Part shown: in pieces, positions 10,718-21,873 of the stretch
How positions within the stretch are numbered: position 1 is the first letter of the stretch
How the letters are laid out: each line of letters begins with the position of its first letter
NCBI RefSeq assembly: GCF_907165205.1
Contig: NC_058189.1
Span: forward strand, 69,587,815-69,651,814
Direction: 5' to 3'
Source of the DNA: Coccinella septempunctata
Taxonomy: Eukaryota > Arthropoda > Insecta > Coleoptera > Coccinellidae
DNA: 64,000 nt
Program-made: the position numbers and the translations under genes
Notes under the pieces: model-generated
Told to the model about the DNA's origin: nothing
The model's database searches: none
What the model saw: the letters and a program-made list of their open reading frames with translations, nothing else

Positions 10718-11930
10718 TTTTGTCGAAATATAACGAATTATCCCAATTCTGAATGTTCTTTTCCACTTGGTGCATGGTCGTCATCGGAAAAAAAGGTAAT
10801 AAATTACGAAGCCCTTGGTTCGAAATGCGTGTTAACCTGAGCAAACCAAACTTCCGAACTTCCGCATCACCCCTTGATACCATCGAATCCAATTAACCCC
10901 CGCACAGATCCAGGTTCCTCCCTGTTAAATCATATCCTTCGACAGGAGAATAAATTAAAAATGTTCAATTAAGGGCGTCACCGGTCGCCTCCGGGGGCTG
11001 ATTCTTAATTGGGCGCCATATATCACCGAACTGTTGAAACTGAACTGCATTTCGGCTCTTGTTTTATTATTTGCCAGGCACCGTCAAAGCCTAAACGATC
11101 TCATAAATAACCCGAAGTTGCAACTTGTGCCTTTAGTCGGCGAAGAACGGGAGCTTATGTAAGAATAATGTGTGCTGAGGGGCCCGATTCAAAACGCGTA
11201 TAAATCTAACGGAACACGGGTCATTATTATGGCGAAAAAAGGTTAGCAGGGTCCCCTCGGCTCGTGAGCACACTTGCGTTTTATGGTTCCATTGTTAATT
11301 CGCATTAGAGCGCTCACACTGGGGTGGATATTCGAGATTTGCAAATTGCATTCATGGAGGTCAGGTCTTTGGGTTACAGAAGTGGCGAAATTAGAGAAAG
11401 GGGTAATAGCGGTACAGAGTGGGGCAAAATAGTTTTTCTATTATATGATTATTGTGAAATACATTACTGATATCATATCAACCTAAATGATTTTTTTTAC
11501 TCTGAGCAGTTTTTAGGTAATCATAGAACTATGGGCTTTTTCATTACTCGAGTACATAAGTTGGATGATGATACAGGAAGAGTGTTCCAAACGAGAAATG
11601 TCCTGGCTTGGAACTGTTTAAAAGTAAGGACTGTTAAAAATTGAGCCCCCTCCGATCTTGATCTTGTCCACGCTACTGTTCAACTTTACAGTGCCAACGT
11701 TACGATGATCGATGCTCTTTGTTCACTTTGTTGAATCAACGTCTTGTTGTGCTGACTTAGATTGTTGTGAAACTTCTTTTAACTGTTCAACTAATCAAAG
11801 TAATTTTCTTTCAAGTCTTCTCAGTCAATTCTGGTGCTAATTTGTGCAACTGAAAAAGTTATGTACTCGCCGTCTCCTCAAAATTATTAATGTATTATTA
11901 TTTATTATTTTCATGTTCTTTTCATTCATG
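10718..11930. other. low-copy, GC-richer island; no gene recognised
   Basis: From about 10850 to 11340 the sequence is richer in GC than its neighbours and shares nothing with other parts of the window. It contains homeodomain-like AATTA cores (GTTAATTCGCATTAG, TCTTAATTGGG) and two TTTATGG/CCATAAA-like motifs. No open frame has a family signature. A cis-regulatory island is possible but not shown. Confidence 0.35.
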
Positions 11931-12452
11931 CATTCATTGCTGTATCCCGTTACCGAGAATAAATCTACAAAAAGACTCAAAACAGAACTATCGGTGCGAT
12001 TAAACTTTTAATTTCCTAGGGCTACTTGCGACTGTGTGCCCTCCTGTGACTGAAAAGACCAAACCGTTACCTACAGATCCTTCCACACTCTGGCCATTGA
12101 TAATCACCAACCAGATCTGGCAGCCGCTGTATTCTTCTCGAGTCTCCATTATAACTGTGTACCAAAGACCTCCACTGTGATCTGTCTAACGCTTGTTGTT
12201 CCCAGTTATGATTAGCATTAACTGATTTCAGGGATTGATGCAGTGTATCCTTAAACCGCTTATACTGGCCTCCTGGTTTCCGAGCTCCCTCTGTGAATTC
12301 GCCATACAGAGCTATTTTGGGCAGTCGTGTGTCTTGCATCCTCAGAATCTGAGTCGGCCCCTCGTTACTTGAGTCTCAATTGTTATACAACTCGCGAGCT
12401 GCAAGACTTCTGCATTTGAAACTTTGTGGAACCATCTGATATGCATTATTTG
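11931..12452 (-). pseudogene. LINE family L, 3' end (copy 1)
   Basis: On the minus strand, 12339-12067 encodes the C-terminal region of a non-LTR element. It reads LPKIALYGEFTEGARKPGG, then KRFKDTLHQSLK, WEQQALDRSQWRSLVH and an ending cysteine motif CPECGR-type (here PECGRICR). Two further copies at 54560-55100 and 62206-62880 confirm the family. Those copies show the ending more fully as a C2H2-like finger (CPECGR...LFSH). The 3' flank at 11931-11960 carries a CATT/TGAA-type short repeat before the conserved GCTGTATCCCG end. The 5' side breaks at about 12452. Clade assignment (L2/CR1-like or RTE-like) is uncertain. Confidence 0.8.
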
Positions 12453-13740
12453 ATGAGATCGTCTTCTAATTCTGAAATACGTATATCGACTTTGAATCAT
12501 GACAACCTAGCAGTTCCAAGAATTACCTGTACGAAATAATGAAGCATCTTCCAACCTTTGTCTTTCGAACATCCACCTCAAACCGGAATTTGAATCAGTT
12601 TTCTCAGTCTGCTCTGATGGTAACCTTTCTTTTACATATAACTAATTACCTTTGTCGAGTTTCAGATGAATTATTCCTAATGTTCTCCAGGGTAGACCCT
12701 GGATTTAGTAGTTTTTCTTCAGAATACGATGTGAACTTCTCAAACATGATACTGGTTGACAACCTCTCGTCCTCTGGTTCCCCCTCTGGAAGGTCTGCTC
12801 TGGTGATCGTGTACTCTCTAAATTGGTGTGATCTGCTCATTATACTCTGTACTCTCATTGATTTATTCCCATATTCATTCATCTTGCTCAATGTACAGAT
12901 TAGTTCTCAAGCCTTCTACTCTTTTCGAAACCAACGATTAGTTGTTTCCCTCATTAGTACTCTCATTTTGTACCTCTCATAATTTACCATCAATTGTATC
13001 TCCTATTTTTCTGATGGGCGTACTAATCGTGCTTACTCATAAGCAGTCTGTCTCAGTAAATGTTTTATTCATTGATGAATTTTGCATTCTTCAAGACCAA
13101 CGTTATTTATATTAATTATAATATTATCGCTCTCCTCATATTTAGATTATAATATTATTGCTCAACTCACATTTAATGTATTCATTAATCTCAATGATGA
13201 CCAGACTTAGACAATTTAGTTTTCACCTCTCATTAACTCAGCCTTCACATTGAAATTCATTATTTTAACCTTCTATTTTTCTGATGTAATAATGAGGCTC
13301 TCGCAATCAATCATCATTGATTGCTCTATCACAGTAAACGTTGTGTTAATTTTGAATTTATCGAACTTTCTCAAAGTCTAAGTTAGACCTCAAGTGACTT
13401 CTCATTTGAACTGCTCTGAATTATCTCTGTTTTTATTTGAATAATGTCTCACTGAGCCTATAGATGTTGTTAAAAGCTTCATGCAGGTGACTTATTCATT
13501 TTATGATTGTGAACGATATACAATGAATGTTTTTACAAAACCATCTCCAACTCAATTACATTCCACTACTTTTTTATACAAGGGCAAAGGTTCGTTTGAA
13601 CTATTTTCCTAGAATATCCTAAGGAATTCGCACCCTTAGAGATCATCTTCTAATTCTAAAATACGTATATCAACGTTGAATCATGACAAGAAGAATCTTC
13701 CAAACTTTCTCGTCTTTCGAACATCCTACTCAAACCGGAA
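12453..13740. repeat. unassigned region bounded by a diverged direct duplication
   Basis: A block of about 110 bp near 12458-12590 (CTTCTAATTCTGAAATACGTATATC, broken here as CTTCTAATTCT and ACGTATATC, then CTTTCGAACATCC and CAAACCGGAA) recurs in direct orientation near 13640-13742. Within the interval the block containing CTATTTTTCTGATG and CAGTAAA also occurs twice (near 13000 and 13275). A 147-codon frame on plus (12539-12982) and an 81-codon frame on minus overlap here without a known motif. It could be an old LTR-like or tandemly duplicated element. Confidence 0.4.
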
Positions 13741-14589
13741 AAGAAACATCTCTCAAATCAGTCCTCAAATTCCGCAAACGCAATAAAGCAATCGAAAAAA
13801 CCGATCAAGCGCCCCCCAATCGGAAATATGCGCATGGAGCGGCACCAAATCCCTCCAGAACCCCCTCGGAGGTTCGGAAATACCAAGATGGACCCTGGGT
13901 CCTAGATTAACGGCTAACTGAAGAGGACATTCCATTAATTGAGATCCCGCTTTTATAATCCTCTCGGAACGGATTGCGTCCAGGATACGGCTGCTGCGCG
14001 GTTTTAGAATTCCATCAATCAATCGGAGAATTAAAGGTGCGCGCGATAGGGATGCTCAGGCTCGCGAGATTTGGGGCTTAACGTGGAACGATCCACCGGC
14101 GGATGTTCTAATTTGCTTCGGTTACATTGTATTGTTCCTCGAGGTGGAATACGCGAACTTGATGAGGTCCATTATTCTTCTTGATGAACAATTCACTTTG
14201 TAACTGTTGGATTCGCTCCGGTAAACAGAAGAAATACTGGGGGTTTTAAAGGGGATCAGAAAAGGTTTGTTTTTGTCTAGATCAATTGTGAACTATATAG
14301 CCTACCTAAGTACTTATCTCAAAAATTAAGACAAGTTTTTTATTGAAATGATCCAGCGAATCACCCCCTCGAATATTAGAATGTCTTCAAGAAACTATCA
14401 GGGTGAATCTTTATATAAATACAAGAATTCGCTCAACGAAATACAAAGCAACTACAAACAGACAAATAGACAGGGAGGCTTATATAATGACCAGTTTAAG
14501 TACGCGAGTTATAGCTCATAGACAAAAAAATGCATTAATAAAGTTATGTCAAAATATAAAATGTATATATAAAAAAATATTTACAGGTT
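13741..14589. other. low-copy, GC-richer island; no gene recognised
   Basis: About 13780-14170 has more even base composition, no match elsewhere in the window and no family-like frame. An 85-codon minus frame (13765-14022) and a 75-codon plus frame overlap each other. The part after 14250 returns to AT-rich sequence and runs into a LINE tail. Confidence 0.3.
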
Positions 14590-15245
14590 AAAATGAATAA
14601 ATAATGAAAATAAATAAAAAATATTCACCGTAGTCATAGTGTATAAATAAAATAACGTTCACAGTTGGAACAATACAAAACAAGATGCACACCTTCTGAA
14701 ATAAGCCAACAAACTACCACATGCACATAGTGCAACATAGTACAGAGACAAAAGAAAGACATAACAAGGACAGCAACTGACTCAGGTTTTCCAAAATGAA
14801 ATGAACTCATCAATCGAATAAAATACGTTACTGACTAATATATCTCTCATTTGTTTCCTGAAATCTTTTATTGGCTGGTTTCTTAGTGTAAGGGGTAGTC
14901 TATTGAAAAGTGATTTTGCGCAATACTCGGGACCATTTTGAGATTTTTTCTTATGTGGAATTTATTTCTGGTATTATATTCGTGTATATCCGATTGCAAT
15001 TGATAGTCTTCATTACCACTATGAATTTATAACAAGTTTTCAAGTATGAATATAGATGGGAATGTGAGTAGCTCTAGTCTCTTGAAAACTTGTTTGCAGC
15101 AAACTCTATACCCTAGTCCACCTATAATCCTAACCGCACGCCCCTGTAGTCTGAAAACTATTTCACGCTGTGCGCTGTTGCCCCATATAGTATTATCCCA
15201 TACCTATGTCTCGACTCCACCAATGCAAAGTAGGTACACAGATAG
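14590..15245 (-). pseudogene. CR1/jockey-like LINE, C-terminal end
   Basis: Minus-strand translation, across frame changes, shows the typical end of a CR1/jockey-type ORF2: WGNSAQ, LQGRAVRIIGGLGYR, CCKQVFKRLELLTFPSIFI, HEYNTRNKFHIR, then SLFNRLPLTLRN and VFYSIDEF near 14810-14830. Stops and at least one frameshift make it inactive. The 3' region (14590-14790) is AT-rich with no obvious poly(A). Only the last 200 or so codons of the protein are present. Confidence 0.8.
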
Positions 15246-15317
15246 TAGTGTTTTCTCAGCTAATGAGTGGGAAAGAATTCTCAAGGCAAATATATTCTTA
15301 CTGAGAGCTGATGTCAA

Positions 15318-15530
15318 CTGATAAAAAGATATAGCCATTTTGAATTTTCATAATGAGCTATGGTGCCCTGGTGGAACAAAATTCCATTCAGAAGAACCAA
15401 GCTGAAAATATGGCAATACACATCTGTGGATCTTCTGAACAGACTTGCATTCAGCCAAGGTGCTAAATTTTTCGAATTTCACAGATATTTTTCATTTTTG
15501 AACGACGAATCACTTGAGAACAAAGCAGAA
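15318..15530. mobile_element. MITE family D, copy 3 (fragment)
   Basis: Carries the internal family-D blocks AAGATATAGCCATTTTGAATTTTC, here quoted as GATATAGCCATTTTGAATTT, CATAATGAGCTATGG, ACACATCTGTGGATCTTCTG and TTTCGAATTTCACAGATA. Both termini are missing. It is non-coding, although a 126-codon frame begins inside it. Confidence 0.7.
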
Positions 15531-16029
15531 AATCACTTGCATCGGGGAGAGAATACTGTAAAAGATTGCTTGGGTTGTTTGCCTGACTGTATTTTAACCG
15601 AATTCATTATCCAGCCATCGTTTCTCAGAGTTGCCCAATCCAACAGACTCCTCTATTTTATCGTGAACTGCAAATTGCTATCGAGTGAACCATCCTCTGA
15701 AAGTTGGAGTTTAAATTATGAAAGTTCCCGATTTTTTTAATTTTATTTTTATAACGGTAAATTGATGCAAAAACTTCGAGATTCTTCTGCAGAAAATCAG
15801 TTTCTGTCTTAGCATAATAGATAACTTCTTCCGATCGAAGTTGGATGAATATTCCACGGGTATGGAATTCATTAAAATTCCGGAAGAAATTGATTGCGTT
15901 CCCAGTTCCTGGAAAGTTTTCAGATCTCCATCATACGGAAAGTGGATGTTTTGACGTCTTCGATATAAATCTATTTGGGAGGAAAAACCGGACAAGAGTC
16001 AGTCAGGAAGTTTTGATCGATATTTTTCC
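15531..16029. other. no recognisable gene
   Basis: AT-rich sequence without family motifs. The longest frames, 94 and 85 codons on opposite strands around 15711-16102, overlap each other and end in or near a mariner fragment. Confidence 0.35.
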
Positions 16030-16160
16030 TCTTTTGAAGCTTGCAGTCCAATTAATCACCAAGGGTATTGAGCATATCTTCGTAAATCTGCTTACCTCTT
16101 AACCCTTTAAATACAGGTACTTGATGATGGCTCGATACTCCAATTTTTCGATTTCCACTG
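16030..16160 (-). pseudogene. mariner transposase N-terminal fragment
   Basis: On the minus strand this matches the 5' coding region of the mariner copies at 17.4 and 23.3 kb: a block like KLEYRAIIKYL, then GLRGKQIYEDMLNTLGD, then an abrupt jump to a TTGGACTGCAAG block. The same jump occurs in the copy at 17.4 kb. About 40 codons are represented and there are no termini. Confidence 0.8.
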
Positions 16161-16261
16161 AGTGACTTAATTATACTAGTAAGATGGTTGAATATCTTAG
16201 GTGACATTTCAAATTTTGTTCTCATATGTTTAAGAATTGACAACATTTCTTTATTTCTAGT

Positions 16262-16826
16262 ATATAGCCATTTTCGGTTTAACTAATGAGCTGTGCCACT
16301 CCTGAAGAAACAAAATTTCCCTCAGAATATCTAGCTCAATCATCACTACACATCTGTGGATCTTTTAAACAGAGTTGCATTCAGATAAAGTACCCAATTT
16401 TTCGAATTTCACGAATATTTTTTATTTTTGAATTGCTAGAAAACGGCGCATTATACGAGAAAATATGAAGAATACTTTTATTTTACAAAACGTTCAAATA
16501 TACATCAAGTAGCGATTAACTCAGTTTCAAGAATTTGGTATTTTTATAGTACGTAATGGTCATAATGAGAAAACTGGAAGACGTGGGTGATATCTTGTGT
16601 TCGAAAAAGATTCATCCAATAAATGAAAAACTATATTCCGAAATTGATTTCATTCGATAAAACCGTCTGTGAGATAGTACTAAATATAACACTATTTTAT
16701 GATTTTTCATCAGACTGTATTTTTAAAATCGAGCCGATTCGAAAAAAATAGTAAGGGAAAAAAGTTTCTTTTGACATCAAGAATCTACTGTTGAAATATT
16801 TGTACGAGTCAAAGACTCACCCTGTA
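16262..16826. mobile_element. MITE family D, copy 4 (left-truncated)
   Basis: Begins inside the element at the ATAGCCATTTTCGG block and runs to a well-preserved right end, GTACGAGTCAAAGACTCACCCTGTA. It includes the internal blocks ACACATCTGTGGATCTTTTA, GAAAACGGCGCATTATACGAG and AAAACTGGAAGACGTGGGTGA. It is non-coding. Confidence 0.85.
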
Positions 16827-17424
16827 AACGTGTTTCGCGAAAATGAAATCAGAAAAATGCAGAATTTACTGAAGGCACGTTGATCCTTCTTTTCCCAAAT
16901 ATTATTCGATTTTTTGGGCTTCCATCCTTCGTTTTTCGCATCATTCCATTTTTCTGAATTATCGCCGAGGGCGATATATCCGCACAGATAGCTCTCCCAA
17001 CTATTTTTTACCGAACAGGTGAACAAAAAATCTCCGGCATTCAGATAACTCCGTTTTATTATGCCGGCAAATCTTGATTTTGACACTGCAGTTGGAATAT
17101 CCCCTGGCCTGCCTCTGCGAAATCCGGATTAGGGTGGCGCAGATTGATAACAAAGCACTATGAGGGCGCTGAAGTTTTTTGCGAGATTATAGCCCACATT
17201 ATTCAGCGGGCGAGTTTAGGCGAATGGGCCACTCGGATATGGACGGGATCAGCAAACTTGCTCGATTTTTGCCGCATGGGGGTTCTTTTGTCCGGGTTGA
17301 ACTATAGTTTGATCATCGTGCGAAGACATCACGTGATTGATGATCGACAGGATTCAGTTCTTGTATCAACCGTGATCAAAGATGGTACAAATTTTGTGCT
17401 AGCTCTACGAGGATGTATGGATAT
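16827..17424. other. low-copy sequence; no gene recognised
   Basis: No match elsewhere in the window. Two overlapping frames (89 codons on minus at 16817-17086, 94 codons on plus at 17144-17428) show no motif. GC content is somewhat higher from 17080 to 17350. Confidence 0.3.
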
Positions 17425-18500
17425 CTAGTTAGCCTAGTCCTGTTCCATGCATAAAAAAAATATTGCGTTACCATAGCAACGAACAATAACTCATTAGAAG
17501 TGTCAGTGCGAAGTTTGAGGTCAAAAAAGTAAACTTGAGTTATGCAATAAATTGAAAGAATGGAGATGTCCACTGAAATAGTGAAAATCGTTAAATTGGA
17601 GTATCGAGCCATCATCATCAAGTACCTGTATTTAAAAGGGTTACGATGTAAACAGATTTACGAAGATATGCTTAATACCCTTGGTGATCAATTCGTATGT
17701 GGCCGTGAAGATTTGGACTGCAAGTTTCAAAAGAGGTCAATTTGGACAAGAGAAAATTGGCTGCAAAATGGATTCCCAAATGTTTGAATGTTGACCAAAA
17801 GCGTACAAGGGTAGAAGCATCACATTTGATCTGTGCTCGATTTGAAAACGATGTAGAATTCTTGAAGCGATTTGTTACTATGGATGAGACTTGGGTACAT
17901 TTCTATGATCCAGAAACAAAGTAACAATCGATGGAATGGCGATACACTGGTTCTCCAAGACCTAAGAAGTTTCGTGTCCAAAAATCAAAAGTTCTTCCTT
18001 CAGTTTTTTGGGATTTCCATGGAGTAATCATGATTGATTTTTTGGATAAGGGTAGAACAATAACCGGAGATCACTATTCGACATTACTGACCACTTTACG
18101 GGAAAAAATTAAAGAGAAAAGACGCGGAAAGCTATTCAAAGGTGTTTTGTTTTTGTAGGACAACGCCCCTTCACACAAATAACATGTTGCCATGCAAAAA
18201 TTCGTGATTGAGGGTTTGAATTACTACATTACACCCCCCTTATTTATCAGATTTGGCTCCATCCGACTATCATCTCTTTCCTCAACTGAAAAAAAGTTTA
18301 AAAGGTCGTAAATTTTTTTTCGACGAGGAAGTAATAAAGGCTGTGGAGGTCTGGTTTACAGAGCAAGAAGAAAAAATTTTTTTGAAAGGTCTAGAGACGT
18401 TGTAGTTTCGCTGTAATGAATGTATCCAATTAAGAGGAGAATATGTTGAGTTATAAAGTATTTTGACATGGAAATTTTGTTTAGTTCTATTGTAGGCAAT
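17425..18500 (+). pseudogene. mariner element with internal deletion (copy M1)
   Basis: A mariner-type (DD34D) element. The left end near 17429 has TTAGCCTAGTCCTGTTCC and the right end near 18498 a TTCTATTGTAGGCAA block. The two are imperfect inverted repeats, judged with the copies at 23.3, 26.9 and 47.9 kb. Coding remnants in order are EIVKIVKLEYRA, KQIYEDMLNTLGD, a deletion removing the linker and second DNA-binding domain (to about 17745), MDETWVHFYDPETK (first catalytic D), FWDFHGVIMIDFLDKGRTI, FL-DNAPSHK (second) and a degraded SDLAPSDYHLFP. Stops and frameshifts are numerous. Confidence 0.88.
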
Positions 18501-18929
18501 GCCAATCATATTTTCCATTCGGTCAATATTTCTCATAGGGTTATATCCAATAAATTTCTTCCAAAAATGATTCTGTTGTCGGTGAAAGAAATCAGTAGCT
18601 GTTGGTACCATCAATCATCCGCCCCGTAATGTGAAGAATTTCATTCTGAATCGTGAGAATTGACGTGTTAAAAATAAGACGATAAAATTCAGGTTTTACA
18701 CGTCGTTACTGACTCTATTATGTCGAAAAAACCTTTCAGACACCCCCATCTGGGGTGCGTCTATTACGATAATTGCCATCGACGTATTTTCTGACACATG
18801 CCCCCAGAGAAGCTCGATGTGTTCTGTTTCCCGATACACACACTTAGCTCCAATATACACGGTGCGAGCCGAATGTAAGTAAAATTCACATTTCTTTCGA
18901 CGTTTTGAGAGAAGATTAATGTACAGATA
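18501..18929. other. no recognisable gene
   Basis: Low-copy sequence between a mariner copy and a foldback MITE. Nothing recognisable; no terminal repeats or long frames. Confidence 0.35.
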
Positions 18930-19517
18930 GACATGTATAGGGTCTGGATAGATGCTTATTTTTTTAGATATAGATTCCTCCTTCGCGAATGAAATGGTCC
19001 AGTTTTTATTAAGTGGTAGCTCACAGTTTGGAAGTTATGATTTTTCTCGTGAAGGTCCAAAATTTCGAATTTTCCATCGACCATAACTTGAAAAGTAATT
19101 TTTTTTTTAAAATATCTGTTTGCATTTTCATCATCTACGCCCTTGAATTGGGTAAGAGTATTAATTTGGTTTCAATCGGAGTCAAAAAATATTTTTCGAA
19201 AAATCTAATTTTTTCCATGCATGCATGTATGGAAATTTGTTAAAAAATTCATCGTCTCCGATTTCCACCAAAATGTGACTATTTACTGACGAAGTGGTAG
19301 ATTACGAATATACAAATAGATTTTTTCTATGAGGATTATTTTTTTGTTATGGTCGACGGAAAATCCGAAATTTCAGACCTTCGCGGAAAAAATCATGAAA
19401 TCTAAACTGTATGCTATAGCTGAATAAAAATTGTACCCTTTCATTCGCAATGGATCAATCTATGTGTAAAAAAAATCAGCATATGCCCAGTCGAATTTTT
19501 CTACCTGCTGTAGCTCT
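18930..19517. mobile_element. foldback MITE family C, copy 1
   Basis: Left and right halves are inverted copies: GGTCCAAAATTTCGAATTTTCC and CGACCATAAC on the left (near 19055-19090) face TATGGTCGACGGAAAATCC and GAAATTTCAGACCTTCGCGG on the right (near 19350-19390), with ATTCGCAAT-type blocks beyond. Copy 2 at 52455-53052 aligns over the whole length and helps set the ends. It is very AT-rich and non-coding. The left terminus is less sharp than the right. Confidence 0.75.
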
Positions 19518-19554
19518 TCAAAGGTTACCAAATATTTCCAATTTCTCAATAATT

Positions 19555-19757
19555 ATGCTCGTCACATATTTTCCGAAGTGATTTGACATTGTGATGAAAT
19601 AAACTGAGACTTTTAAGTAGAACGGACAACATAGCGCTAATTTAAAACCCAAAAATGTTTTGACAAGCTTCACAACCTCACATTTTCGTACTACACATAG
19701 TGGAATGTGTCGAATTTCCATGGCCAAACGAGCGTTAAAATAAAAGTAAATGGAGTA
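19555..19757 (+). mobile_element. TIR element family A, right-end fragment
   Basis: Matches the last 200 bp of the full copies: GTCACATATTTTCCGAAG, AACATAGCGCTAATTTAAAA, CACATTTTCGTAC, CATGGCCAA and the terminal AAATGGAGTATA. Same orientation as the full copies at 63-1256 and 57200-58376. The left two thirds are absent. Confidence 0.88.
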
Positions 19758-20621
19758 TATACGATTCACTATCACATTAACATTTCTGTCATCAACCCTC
19801 ATCACGAGAATCGCTTTACCATCTTTGAAATGGCGGTTTTGAGGGAGAAATCGTTCTGGGAGCTATTAACTGAACGTCCGTTCTTTTCAAAATCCGATTT
19901 TCTATTCCACATTATCTTCGGCAAGAAAAAAATTGTAATCCAGGAGGAAAACCTTATAATAACCTATATGAAAATTGGAAAACGTAAGAAGATTTAGGGG
20001 AGAAAAGGCCTGGAGCTCACAAAGAGTTCTGATACGTCGATTCTGTACCAATTACGGGTAACGATTATTCTGAAGAAGGGTGGAAGGAAGGGGCTCTAAC
20101 ATAATGAAGGGCATATTGAATCATTTTTTTGGGATTGGCGATAACTAAGTTGGATGTCAATTAATGTTCTAACACATATGGAACTACCACGCAGGCAGAA
20201 TAATCAAGTTTTTCTCTTATGCGCTCAGTGGTTGGCTTTCGAGTTGCGTATCTTCCAGGAAAATCATCGTAGATCTTAATGTGATACATATTCTGAAAAA
20301 GCAACTCTTCTAGTAATAAATCTGAGAATTTCATCCATCTCGCCACAACCGTTCGGTCTTAAGGAAGTTTTAACTGACACAATCTCCTTGGGAATTTTTC
20401 TACAACCGAAGGTGTTCTCAAGGATTATTATTATCTTTATCAGAAATATGCATGCATATGTTATCCACTTTCAACGGTTTTCTTCAATACAGATGTTTTT
20501 TCCTAGCAGGATGAAATTATCAGATTTTGAATGTATTGGCTCCATTCTAAAATCAGTTGTTGTCGATCAATTCTAGTGATCAATAGTTTTTCTTTCGTTT
20601 GATTTTCTACACTCGATCGCT
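19758..20621. other. no gene; contains an inverted copy of repeat H
   Basis: From about 20180 to 20378 the minus strand matches the tandem repeat block at 25430-25898: GTCAGTTAAAACTTCC, AAGACCGAACGGTTG, GATGAAATTCTCAGATTTAT, AGAGTTGC and CAGAATATGTATCACATT. The rest is low-copy. No terminal inverted repeat of the following Tc1 element was found in this interval. Confidence 0.55.
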
Positions 20622-21713
20622 ATGCAACGCGAAACACGCAATTTGACCCAAGAGGAATGTGCCCAAGCGGTAGTTTTGCGAGAAGAAGGGTGGACATACA
20701 CAAGAATTGCAGAAAGGTTTGGAGTTTCCCATACAAGTGTGTCCAGAATGTTGCAGCGATTCAGGGAGACAGGTATGAATGTCCGAAGACCAAGACAGGG
20801 TAGACCACGGGTAACAACTGCCATTCAAGAATGTTACTTGAGAGTTTCTTCGTTTAGACAACGGTTTGCAACCGCTCGCCCCCTTCAAATTCAGCTTGAG
20901 CAAACTCATGAGGTGCAAATTAGCACTCAGACAATAAGAAATCGCCTCAGAGAATATGATTTAAGGCCTCGTGTCGCGGCAAGAGGCCCAGCTCTTACCC
21001 CAGCCCATCGAAGGGCGCGTTTGGATTTTGCGAGAGAGCATATCCATTGGGAAGAGGCCGATTGGAAAAGAGTTCTCTTCACAGATGAGTCTAGATTCTG
21101 CCTCTTCCATTGTGATCGACGTTCCCTTGTATACAGACGTCCACATGAAAGATATGCTCAGTGCAATTTCCTGAATTCTACTGGTTTCGGGGGAGGATCG
21201 ATTATGGTATGGGGTGGAATATCTTTGACTGCTCGCACAGACCTAGTGGTCGTTGATAATAGAGCTATGAATGCTGATAAGTATATAAGGCACATTCTTG
21301 AAGAGCATGTAGTGCCATTTGCACCATACATTGGTGAAAATTTCATTTTTATGGACGATAATGCCAGACCCCATCTTGCGCGCATCGTACAGGAGTACCT
21401 TGAAGAGGTTGAAGTCTCTCGAATGGAATGGCCAGCAAGAAGTCCAGATCTCAATCCGATTGAGCAGGTTTGGTACAACCTCAATAGAAGCCCGAGAAGT
21501 TCAGAAAATCATCCAGCTACTCTTAATGACTTAGGAATCCAACTCGGAGAAATCTGGGAAGGATTAGATCAGAACATTTTAAGATCCCTAATTTTGAGTA
21601 TGAACCGTCGTTGCCGAGCTGTAATTAACGCAAGGGGTGGAAATACCAAGTATCAAATCACTTATCAGCATTTCAGTATTTTGAAAATTGTTCATTTCTC
21701 TTCTTTCTCATGA
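20622..21713 (+). CDS. Tc1-like DD34E transposase, apparently intact frame
   Basis: An uninterrupted 363-codon frame, close to the usual 340-360 of Tc1-type transposases. Residues 10-55 form the first helix-turn-helix DNA-binding domain (ERFGVSHTSVSRML). A GRPR-type linker lies at 60-63 and a second binding domain at about 65-115. The catalytic domain has D155 (FTDESRF), D246 (MDDNARPH) and E281 (SPDLNPIEQVW), with exactly 34 residues between the last two, hence DD34E. MVWGGI is present at 195-200. The enzyme would cut and paste its own element at TA sites in the nucleus. The start ATG at 20622 gives the standard N-terminus. The last 15-20 residues, after GGNTKY, probably extend past the original stop, since the 3.4-kb copy stops there. 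Function is untested, and the left TIR was not found. Confidence 0.92.
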   Translation: MQRETRNLTQEECAQAVVLREEGWTYTRIAERFGVSHTSVSRMLQRFRETGMNVRRPRQGRPRVTTAIQECYLRVSSFRQRFATARPLQIQLEQTHEVQISTQTIRNRLREYDLRPRVAARGPALTPAHRRARLDFAREHIHWEEADWKRVLFTDESRFCLFHCDRRSLVYRRPHERYAQCNFLNSTGFGGGSIMVWGGISLTARTDLVVVDNRAMNADKYIRHILEEHVVPFAPYIGENFIFMDDNARPHLARIVQEYLEEVEVSRMEWPARSPDLNPIEQVWYNLNRSPRSSENHPATLNDLGIQLGEIWEGLDQNILRSLILSMNRRCRAVINARGGNTKYQITYQHFSILKIVHFSSFS

Positions 21714-21873
21714 GATTCGGTGAAATCCTGAATTTTTCATCCATTCAATGTGTCTTGTTTCGTTAAAAACCTTCCCGAGAGAACATAAAAAATAAGTTAT
21801 AAAGTCAATGTAGAGTTAACTTTCATTAAAATTGACATTTTCAGAATGTGCGTTAATTTTTTTGCGCATTGTA
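21714..21873 (+). repeat. right end of Tc1-like element
   Basis: Aligns with 4283-4482 of the other copy through GTGTCTTGTTTCGTT, ACCTTCCCGAGAGAACATAA, AAGTCAATGTAGAGTTAAC and the terminus GTGCGTTAATTTTTTTGCGC(A)TTGTA. The inverse, beginning CA-TGCGCAAAAAAATTAACG, is expected at the left end but is not present in the 450 bp before the gene. Confidence 0.8.
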
